Part shown: in pieces, positions 58,045 through 64,000 of the stretch
Position numbering within the stretch: position 1 is the stretch's first letter
How the letters are laid out: each line of letters starts with the position of its first letter
NCBI RefSeq assembly: GCF_011753055.1
Contig: NZ_VWWJ01000010.1
Location: 1-64,000 of the forward strand
DNA: 64,000 nt
Direction of reading: 5' to 3'
Source: Burkholderia sp. Ax-1719
Lineage (GTDB): Bacteria > Pseudomonadota > Gammaproteobacteria > Burkholderiales > Burkholderiaceae
Translations under genes and position numbers: made by a program
Notes under the pieces: model-generated
Seen by the model: only the letters and a program-made list of their open reading frames with translations
Database searches by the model: none
What the model was told of the DNA's origin: nothing

Positions 58045-58608
58045 ATGTCGCAGCAGAAACCACCCGCCATTCTGAAGACCGATCGCCTGATCCTGCAGAC
58101 GGTGGCAATCAGCGACGCGCCGGAACTGCTGCGATACCAGCTTGAAAACCGCGAGCATCTGCGTCCGTGGGAGCCCTTGCGCTCCGACGGGTACTACACC
58201 CTGGCGGCAATCGCGCAACGGATCGACAGCATGGTCCAGCAGATGGAGGCCGGAAACGCGCTGCATTTGCTGATCCGTCACGCGGGGCGCGAGACCGTGA
58301 TCGGCGAGTGCAATTTCACGAATATCGTGCGTGGTCCCTTTCAGGCGTGCCATCTGGGATTTTCGATCGCGGCAAGCGAACAGGGTCAAGGGCTGATGGT
58401 TGAAGCCGTTGCGCATGCAATCGAATTCGTCTTCGAAACTTATGCGCTGCATCGCGTGATGGCGAACTACCGCCCGGAGAACATGCGTAGCGGGCAATTG
58501 CTGAAGCGTCTGGGGTTCGAGATCGAAGGCAAGGCGCGGGCCTATCTGAAGATCGACGGCCAATGGGCCGATCACGTGCTGACTTCGCGGATCAACGACA
58601 AGGTGTAG
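58045..58608 (+). CDS. GNAT acetyltransferase, RimJ/RimL type
   Basis: Acetyl-CoA-dependent N-acetyltransferase of 187 residues. The fold marks are LKTDRLILQTVAISDAPELLRY at the start, CHLGFSIAASEQGQGLMVEAVAHAIEF with the acetyl-CoA loop GQGLM, and HRVMANYRPENMRSGQLLKRLGFE near the end. Such enzymes acetylate ribosomal protein N-termini or small molecules. It starts 25 bases after the TetR stop on the same strand, so it may share the TetR transcript, but nothing ties it to the pathway. Confidence 0.9.
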   Translation: MSQQKPPAILKTDRLILQTVAISDAPELLRYQLENREHLRPWEPLRSDGYYTLAAIAQRIDSMVQQMEAGNALHLLIRHAGRETVIGECNFTNIVRGPFQACHLGFSIAASEQGQGLMVEAVAHAIEFVFETYALHRVMANYRPENMRSGQLLKRLGFEIEGKARAYLKIDGQWADHVLTSRINDKV

Positions 58609-58620
58609 CGCCCGCTACGT

Positions 58621-59205
58621 TCAATTCAGCGCTCGCGCAGGGTCGACGCGCCCAGCACACCCCGCGCACTGGTAGTAGATCGTGAGCGGCTGCGGCTGGT
58701 TGCCGAGCGCCGCTTCCTCCTGCAACGCCAGGCGAATGCGTTCGAGCACACCGTCGTCCGCCATCGCATGACGGCGCTCGCAGTCGCGGCACACGACCTG
58801 ATGGACCGTTTCGCCACCCGGCTTCTGTAACGACACATAAGCAGCGCGCGCGCCGGTCAGCCCCGCGACCCACTGGCGACTCACCACACCGGCCTTCTCG
58901 AACTCCACGAGCGTGCGATAGATCGTTGCCTTGCTCATGCTTTCGCGCTTCCGGATGATGTGGCGAAAGAGCGTTTCGCCATTCACCGGGCGGTCGAATT
59001 CGCTGAGCAGCGCGAGCACATGCAGCCGTGTCTTCGTCACGTTGAGCCCTTTCGAGCGCAGGAACGCGCACACGGCCGCGTCGGGCACGTCTGCGTTGTC
59101 CAGCTGGTCAAGGTGGTCAAGGTGGTCAAGGTGGTCGAGATCGTCGTCAGGGTCCTTCAATTTGGCTGTCTCCATGGCGCGCTTATGCATGTGTCGCTGG
59201 CTCAA
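58621..59205 (-). CDS. Fur-family transcriptional regulator, divergent metal site
   Basis: Regulator of 194 residues if the first start is used; internal ATGs at residues 6 and 11 are also possible and the true start is uncertain. A tandem Asp-His-Leu repeat (DHLDHLDHLDQLD, about 23-35) lies before the winged helix. The DNA-binding part has GLNVTKTRLHVLALLSEFDRPVNGETLF and SMSKATIYRTLVEFEKAG. The structural Zn site appears as CRDC and a later CAGC pair. The His-rich regulatory motif (HHDH) of Fur proteins is reduced to VHQVVCRDC, losing two to three His. It may therefore bind metal differently or sense something else. A Fur-box-like sequence lies just upstream. Confidence 0.85.
   Translation of the reverse strand: MSQRHMHKRAMETAKLKDPDDDLDHLDHLDHLDQLDNADVPDAAVCAFLRSKGLNVTKTRLHVLALLSEFDRPVNGETLFRHIIRKRESMSKATIYRTLVEFEKAGVVSRQWVAGLTGARAAYVSLQKPGGETVHQVVCRDCERRHAMADDGVLERIRLALQEEAALGNQPQPLTIYYQCAGCAGRVDPARALN
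59105..59136. repeat. Tandem 9-bp repeat inside the Fur-family gene
   Basis: Three perfect copies of TGGTCAAGG and a partial fourth, encoding the Asp-His-Leu repeats on the minus strand. In-frame 9-bp units can vary in number by slippage, altering the length of the His-rich N-terminal arm. Confidence 0.85.
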
Positions 59206-59218
59206 AAGCGCTGAAATT

Positions 59219-59243
59219 GTAAATGCAAATCACTATCATTCGC
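59219..59243 (-). promoter_or_regulatory. Fur-box-like sequence
   Basis: On the minus strand the stretch reads as GAATGATAGTGATTTGCATT plus three more bases, close to repeated NATWAT units of a Fur box. It lies 14 bases upstream of the first start codon of the Fur-family gene and 150 bases before the glutathione transferase gene on the other side. A role for Fur itself or for autoregulation is possible. Confidence 0.5.
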
Positions 59244-59392
59244 AATGTGTATGCCTTTTGCATCGCGCACCATTCGCGTTAGCGCAATAGTGAAATCGCG
59301 CGGCGGCCGATTCTGTTCCCGCACGCACTTGCCTAGACTGGCTTTCATCACGGTCGATGCCGTGTTCTCAACCCAGTCGAGGAAGCCGTCAC

Positions 59393-60004
59393 ATGAAGCT
59401 GCACTACACACCGCTGTCCGGTCATGCGCATCGCGCGCAACTGTTTCTCGCGCTGCTCGGCGTCGAGCACGAACTCGTGCCGGTCGATCTCCCTGCAGGC
59501 GAGCACAAGTCGCCTGCCTTTCTGGCGCTGAACCGTTTTGGCCAGGTGCCGGTGCTCGAAGACGGCGAGATCGTGATCGCCGATTCGAACGCGATCCTCG
59601 TCTATCTGGCGAAGAAGTACCAACGCACTGACTGGCTGCCGGAAACGCCTTTGGGCGCGGCGCAGGTGCAGCGCTGGCTCTCGGTCGCGGCGGGCCAGAT
59701 CGCGTATGGCGCATGCGCCGCGCGCCTCAATACCCTCTTCAACGCCACGTTCAACGCCGATGAAGTGATCGCCCGCGCCCACGCGAGCCTGGCCGTTATC
59801 GACGCCGAACTGGCGCAGCGCGAATGGATCGCGGCCGCGCATCCGACCATCGCCGATGTCGCGCTGTACAGCTATATCGCCAACGCGCCCGAAGGCAACG
59901 TCGATACCAGCGCGTACCGCCACATCGCTGCGTGGCTCAAGCGTGTCGAAGCCCTGCCGCGTTTCGTGCCGTTCCCGCAAAGCCGCGTGGGCTTGCGCGC
60001 CTGA
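59393..60004 (+). CDS. Glutathione S-transferase
   Basis: Cytoplasmic enzyme of 203 residues. The N-terminal thioredoxin-like domain (about 1-80) has LHYTPLSGHAHRAQLFLALLG, where a Ser sits near the catalytic position, then GQVPVLEDGEIVIADSNAILVYLAKKY with the glutathione-binding PVLED and ADSNAI. The helical C-terminal domain begins near TPLGAAQVQRWLSVAAG. It should conjugate or remove groups with glutathione. Start ATG follows GAGGAAGCCGTCAC. It lies 42 bases before the three-module oxidoreductase gene on the same strand, and the pair may act together in detoxification. Confidence 0.9.
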   Translation: MKLHYTPLSGHAHRAQLFLALLGVEHELVPVDLPAGEHKSPAFLALNRFGQVPVLEDGEIVIADSNAILVYLAKKYQRTDWLPETPLGAAQVQRWLSVAAGQIAYGACAARLNTLFNATFNADEVIARAHASLAVIDAELAQREWIAAAHPTIADVALYSYIANAPEGNVDTSAYRHIAAWLKRVEALPRFVPFPQSRVGLRA

Positions 60005-60046
60005 TAGTGACGCACCCAGTCGCCGCTCGCCGAAGGACATCCGATC

Positions 60047-62161
60047 ATGGACACCGCAACCGCTTCTACCGCTGCTTCCCCTGTTACTGCGCCCTCACCG
60101 TGGCATGCGGGAGAACTGGCAATGCAACGCGCCGCCGGTGTCGAGCAGCGGATGGACGCGGTGGGGCGGCGCAATCTGCGCGATCATCTGATCGAGCAAC
60201 ATCGGCAGTTCTATCCGCAACTGCCGTTCGTGGTGTTGGGCGCAGTCGATCCTGCCGGCGATGTATGGGCCACGGTGCGCGCGCATCGGCCCGGTTTTCT
60301 GCATGCGCCGGACGCAAAACATCTGCACGTGGCGCTCGATCACGACCCGGACGATCCCGCTGATGCCGGCATGCACGACGGCGCGGCCATCGCGCTGCTC
60401 GGCATCGAATTGCCCACTCGCCGACGCAACCGCCTCAATGGCACCGTGCAACGCGCGTCGCAGGACGGCAGCGAGAGCTTCGATCTGCTGGTCGAGCATA
60501 GCTACGGCAACTGCCCGCAATACATCTTCCAGCGCGACGCGAAGTTCGTGCGCGATCCCGATCTGCGCAGCGATATCGAACCCGTCGCGAGCGACCGGCT
60601 CGATGCGCGTGCGCGCGCCATCGTCGAACGCGCCGATTCGTTTTTCGTCGCTACCTATGTGGATCGCGATGACGGTCATCGTCAGGTGGATGTTTCGCAT
60701 CGCGGCGGCAAGGCTGGCTTCGTGCGCGTGGACCCACAAGGCGTGTTCACGGTCCCGGATTTCGCCGGCAACCTGTTCTTCAATACGCTGGGCAATATTC
60801 TCGTCAATCCGCGCGCGGGCCTGGTGTTCGTCGATTACGCCACGGGCGATCTCCTGCAATTGACGGGCACTGCCGAAGTGTTGCTCGACTCGCCGGAAAT
60901 CGCCGCATTTCAGGGCGCGGAGCGCTTGTGGCGTTTCACGCCCCAACGCGTGATCTATCGCGCCGGTGCGCTGCCGCTGCGCTGGACCTCGCGCGCCAAT
61001 GGCGCGTCGCCCAACGCGGCCTTGACGGGCGACTGGAACGAGACCGCCGAACGCATGAAGGCGGGTGCGCTTGCCAACGCATGGCGGCCATTCAAGGTGT
61101 CGCGCATCGCCGACGAGAGCCGCACGATCCGCTCGTTCTATCTGCAACCCGCCGACGATGCGGGCCTCGTTCGCCACGAAGCCGGACAACATCTGCCGAT
61201 CCGCGTAACGCTGCCCGGCGATGCGAAGCCCACCATCCGCACGTACACGCTTTCGGTTGCGCCATCGGACGGTCAATACCGCATCAGCGTGAAGCGCGAA
61301 GGCCGCGTGTCCCGCCATCTGCATGACACTCTGAAGGTCGGCGATCGTATCGAAGCACGCGCGCCAGCGGGCGAATTCACGATCGATGCGCGCGCAACCA
61401 GACCGGCCGTGCTGCTTGCCGCTGGCGTGGGCGTCACGCCGATGCTCGCCATGCTGCGCCATCTCGTCTACGAAGGATTGCGCACCCGCCGCATTCGCCC
61501 GACGTGGTTTCTCTACGCGGCCCGCAACAAAGCCGATCGTGCCTTCGACGAAGAACTCCAGGCGCTCGTGCGCGCGGCGGGCGGCGCGGTCACGCTCGTC
61601 AACGTGCTGAGCGATTCGACCGATGCCTTATCGGGCGTCGACTATCAGGCGCTGGGCCGCATCGACATGGCCATGCTCGGCGAAGTCTTGCCGTTCAACG
61701 ATTACGACTTCTACCTGTGCGGCCCCGGCGGCTTCATGCAGTCGATCTACGACGGCTTGCGCGGCCTGAATATCGCCGATCAACGCATTCATGCCGAAGC
61801 GTTCGGTCCCGCCGCGCTCAAGCGTCAGGCCGATCCCGGCGTACAACCGGCCACTCCTCCGCGCGCCGCTGCAAGCGTCGAAGTGCCGGTGCGTTTCGCG
61901 CGCGCCGCAAAAGACGCGCAATGGTCGCCTCAAGCGAGCGGCACGCTGCTGGACCTTGCCGAAGCAAACGGCCTCGCGCCCGAATTCAGCTGCCGCAGCG
62001 GCAGTTGCGGCACTTGCCGCACGCGCATTCTGGAAGGCGCGGTCGCCTATCCGGATCAGCCGCCTGCCGCCGCCGTAGGCGAACACGAGGCGCTGATCTG
62101 CTGCGCCGTGCCCGCCGCAAGCGACGACGACTCAACACCCAGGCTGGTGCTCGACCTGTAA
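60047..62161 (+). CDS. Three-module flavin/iron-sulfur oxidoreductase
   Basis: Fused protein of 704 residues. Residues about 40-330 form a pyridoxamine-phosphate-oxidase-like FMN domain (GFVRVDPQGVFTVPDF, then GNLFFNTLGNILVNPRAGL). About 350-600 is a ferredoxin-reductase-type FAD and NAD(P) domain with IRTYTLSVAPSDGQY, the nucleotide loop LLAAGVGVTPMLAML and LCGPGGFM. The last 80 residues hold a plant-type 2Fe-2S domain with Cys649, Cys654, Cys657 (CRSGSCGTC) and a distal Cys at 685 or 686. Electrons could pass from NAD(P)H via FAD and the iron-sulfur cluster to the FMN-type domain. Natural substrate unknown. Confidence 0.9.
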   Translation: MDTATASTAASPVTAPSPWHAGELAMQRAAGVEQRMDAVGRRNLRDHLIEQHRQFYPQLPFVVLGAVDPAGDVWATVRAHRPGFLHAPDAKHLHVALDHDPDDPADAGMHDGAAIALLGIELPTRRRNRLNGTVQRASQDGSESFDLLVEHSYGNCPQYIFQRDAKFVRDPDLRSDIEPVASDRLDARARAIVERADSFFVATYVDRDDGHRQVDVSHRGGKAGFVRVDPQGVFTVPDFAGNLFFNTLGNILVNPRAGLVFVDYATGDLLQLTGTAEVLLDSPEIAAFQGAERLWRFTPQRVIYRAGALPLRWTSRANGASPNAALTGDWNETAERMKAGALANAWRPFKVSRIADESRTIRSFYLQPADDAGLVRHEAGQHLPIRVTLPGDAKPTIRTYTLSVAPSDGQYRISVKREGRVSRHLHDTLKVGDRIEARAPAGEFTIDARATRPAVLLAAGVGVTPMLAMLRHLVYEGLRTRRIRPTWFLYAARNKADRAFDEELQALVRAAGGAVTLVNVLSDSTDALSGVDYQALGRIDMAMLGEVLPFNDYDFYLCGPGGFMQSIYDGLRGLNIADQRIHAEAFGPAALKRQADPGVQPATPPRAAASVEVPVRFARAAKDAQWSPQASGTLLDLAEANGLAPEFSCRSGSCGTCRTRILEGAVAYPDQPPAAAVGEHEALICCAVPAASDDDSTPRLVLDL

Positions 62162-62246
62162 GCGCATGGACCACGCGACGATGCTACCCCACTGTATACT
62201 GCGGGCACCTGTCACCTTTGTTCCGCCCTTGCGCGGACCCCGCGCT

Positions 62247-63149
62247 ATGGACCGTCTGCAGGCGATGACCGCTTTCCTCTCGGTAGTGGACAACGGCGGT
62301 TTCGCCGCCGCGGCGCGCAAGCTCAAAGTCTCGCCTTCCGTCATCACGCGCATCGTCAGCGAACTCGAAGACACGCTGGGCGTACGACTTTTGACCCGCA
62401 CCACGCGCATCGTGCGCGTGACCGAGGCGGGCGCGGGCTATGCCGATAGCTGCCGGCGCATTCTCAGCGATATCGAAGAAGCCGATCACGCCGTCGCGGG
62501 AAGCCTGGAGGTGCCGCGAGGACTCCTGAGCATTACCGCATCGGTATTGTTTGGGCGCATTTTCGTTACACCCATCGTGCTCGACTATCTGCGCACTTAT
62601 GACGATGCCGATGTGCGCTGCTGGTTTCTCGACCGGCTGGTGAATCTGATCGACGAAGGTATCGACGTGGGCGTGCGGATCGGCGAACTGGCCGATTCGT
62701 CGATGCAAGCCGTGCGCGTGGGCAGCGTGCGACGCGTGGTGGTCGCTTCGCCGGATTACCTCGCAAAGCACGGCGTGCCCGCACGCCCCGACCAGCTCGA
62801 CGGCCATGTGCTGATTACGGTGAGCGGCGCGTCGTCACTGCCCGAATGGCGCTTTGGCGCGGGCGCGCCCCGCATGACGGCACAAAAGCGCGCGCGCCTT
62901 TCCACCACCACCAACGATTCCGCCATCAGCGCCGCTGCCGACGGCTTCGGCCTCACTCAGGCGCTCTCCTATCAGGTCGCGCAGCAGCTCGAAGCCGGCC
63001 GCCTGCAGATCGTGATGGCCGATTACGAGCCGCAGCCGCTGCCAATTCACGTGCTGCACCGCGAAGGCCGCCACGCCACCCGCAAGGTGCGGGCGTTTCT
63101 CGATCTGGCGATCGAGCGTCTGCGCGCGAATGCCTCGCTCAATCCCTAG
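62247..63149 (+). CDS. LysR-type regulator
   Basis: Regulator of 300 residues, start ATG of MDRLQAMTAFLSV, the usual opening of the CrgA/DsdC-like LysR group. The helix-turn-helix reads GGFAAAARKLKVSPSVITRIVSELED, and RLLTRTTRIVRVTEAG follows. The effector domain starts near GLLSITASVLFGR. The frame extends 27 codons upstream without support. It is followed on the same strand by the oxidoreductase gene at the right edge, a frequent pairing of LysR proteins with quinone-oxidoreductase genes. Effector unknown. Confidence 0.85.
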   Translation: MDRLQAMTAFLSVVDNGGFAAAARKLKVSPSVITRIVSELEDTLGVRLLTRTTRIVRVTEAGAGYADSCRRILSDIEEADHAVAGSLEVPRGLLSITASVLFGRIFVTPIVLDYLRTYDDADVRCWFLDRLVNLIDEGIDVGVRIGELADSSMQAVRVGSVRRVVVASPDYLAKHGVPARPDQLDGHVLITVSGASSLPEWRFGAGAPRMTAQKRARLSTTTNDSAISAAADGFGLTQALSYQVAQQLEAGRLQIVMADYEPQPLPIHVLHREGRHATRKVRAFLDLAIERLRANASLNP

Positions 63150-63182
63150 ACACTCGCTTCACACTGCATCATCGGAGATGCC

Positions 63183-64000
63183 ATGTCGTCCAACACCATG
63201 AAAGCCACGCTGCTGGCCGCGCCCAATGCGCCCTTCGCGCTCACCGACGTACCACGCCCTCGCGCCGCCGCAGGCGAAGTCCTCGTGCGCATTCACGCAA
63301 GCGCGGTGAATCCGCTCGACACCAAAATCCGGCGCGGCGCGGCCGGGCACGCGCAACACCCGCTGCCGGCCATTCTCGGCATCGACACGGCGGGCGAAGT
63401 CGTGGAAGTCGGCGAAGGTGTCACGGCGTTTCAATTGGGCGACAAGGTGTACGGCATGACTGGCGGAGTCGGCGGCGTGCAAGGCTCACTTGCGGAATCC
63501 GCGGCCGTCGATGCGCGCCTGCTCGCGCCCGCGCCTTCGACGCTGAGCCTGCGCGAAGCCGCTACATTGCCGCTGGCGTTCATCACGGCATGGGAAGGAC
63601 TGGTCGATCGTGCACGCGTGCAGCCCGGTCAGACTGTGCTCGTATTGGGCGGCACGGGCGCGGTTGGCCAGGCCGCGATCCAGCTCGCGAAGGCGCTGGG
63701 CGCGCAGGTATTCGCCACGGCGGGCGCAGCGCGTCGCGCGAATGTAGAACGATTCGGCATCCAAAGTATTGATAGCGCGACCGTCGATATAAAAGATATC
63801 GTTGCGCGCTACACGGACGGACGCGGCTTCGACGTGGTCTACGACACCGCGGGCGGCGAAAGCCTCGACCGCGCGTTTCATGCGGTCGCGCGCTTCGGCC
63901 ACGTGGTCAGCGCGCTAGGCTGGGGCACGCATGCGCTCGCGCCGCTGTCATTCCGCGCGGCCAGCTATTCGGGCGTGTTCACCCTGCTGCCCTTGCTAAC
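63183..64000 (+). CDS. MDR-type zinc-independent alcohol/quinone oxidoreductase, 5' part
   Basis: Gene truncated by the right edge; 272 codons are visible. The N-terminal GroES-like part runs SSNTMKATLLAAPNAPF, then ASAVNPLDTKIRRG, and GIDTAGEVVEVGEGVTAFQLGDKVYG. The nucleotide-binding part has LGGTGAVGQAAIQLAKALGAQVFATAG. There are no structural or catalytic zinc Cys, so it belongs to the quinone-oxidoreductase branch of the MDR family. The start ATG is one base pair set after GGAGATGCC. The end and full length cannot be seen. Confidence 0.85.
   Translation, partial: MSSNTMKATLLAAPNAPFALTDVPRPRAAAGEVLVRIHASAVNPLDTKIRRGAAGHAQHPLPAILGIDTAGEVVEVGEGVTAFQLGDKVYGMTGGVGGVQGSLAESAAVDARLLAPAPSTLSLREAATLPLAFITAWEGLVDRARVQPGQTVLVLGGTGAVGQAAIQLAKALGAQVFATAGAARRANVERFGIQSIDSATVDIKDIVARYTDGRGFDVVYDTAGGESLDRAFHAVARFGHVVSALGWGTHALAPLSFRAASYSGVFTLLPLL

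Noticed and set aside
60095..61462. A long minus-strand frame opposite the fusion oxidoreductase
   Set aside because: Shadow frame; the iron-sulfur and flavin motifs lie on the plus strand.
1..64000. Mobile elements, CRISPR arrays, tRNA or rRNA genes
   Set aside because: I saw no transposase, integrase, spaced repeat array, cloverleaf sequence or rRNA segment when reading both strands.

Overview
The window is high-GC DNA whose gene content fits a Burkholderiaceae bacterium, most likely Paraburkholderia, Caballeronia or Burkholderia. The evidence is three OmpC-like porins of the Burkholderia type, an OprB-like porin, many LysR regulators, and small operons for catabolism of plant-derived compounds. 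I see no rRNA, tRNA, CRISPR array, insertion sequence or phage gene, and the density of catabolic operons suggests a secondary replicon or accessory-rich chromosome region. Names rest on sequence motifs recognised by eye, not on searches.

Region 1 (1-14.6 kb): a truncated glycine-zipper gene and a chemoreceptor, then two operons that together encode non-phosphorylating L-rhamnose catabolism. The first (8173 down to 2177) carries a mutarotase, a lactonase and an ABC importer. The second (14475 down to 9364) carries L-rhamnose 1-dehydrogenase, L-rhamnonate dehydratase, an MFS carrier, a 4-dehydrogenase and a diketo-acid hydrolase. A LysR regulator lies between them. The predicted end products are pyruvate and L-lactate.

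Region 2 (14.6-31.4 kb): malic enzyme MaeB, a LysR gene, a DinB-like gene with a perfect upstream palindrome, a RelE-type toxin-antitoxin pair, and an IclR-controlled operon of unknown substrate (cyclase-family hydrolase, SDR, hydroxyacyl-CoA-type dehydrogenase, AtoE carrier, two small barrel proteins). A secreted GH28 pectinase-type lipoprotein follows, which could supply rhamnose from pectin, then a DUF1328 protein and a porin.

Region 3 (31.4-45.7 kb): a PPC-domain protein, a pyruvyltransferase-like protein, a second porin, a possible small RNA, an EmrB-type exporter, a nitrilase with a divergent LysR gene, and an envelope-stress-like island (WXXGXW proteins, ECF sigma factor, membrane protein, Spy-like protein, DUF1800 and DUF1501). 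An OprB porin closes it.

Region 4 (45.7-51 kb): the most unusual locus. An NRAMP-family transporter lacking the metal-selective Met and Asn (so probably a Mg2+ carrier) sits behind a leader of about 735 nt. The leader has a good sigma-70 promoter, a 23-codon acidic and proline-rich ORF with a strong ribosome site, a 50-codon ORF, and a perfect 13-bp hairpin. This resembles the logic of MgtL control of mgtA but would be a distinct arrangement. Small hypothetical genes follow.

Region 5 (51-64 kb): a porin, then an aromatic-type catabolic operon (flavin monooxygenase, extradiol-type dioxygenase, FAH hydrolase, BKACE enzyme, SnoaL-like protein) with a divergent TetR regulator. After it come a RimJ-like acetyltransferase, a Fur-family regulator with a degenerate metal site, a glutathione transferase, a three-module flavin/iron-sulfur oxidoreductase, a LysR regulator and a truncated quinone-oxidoreductase-like gene.
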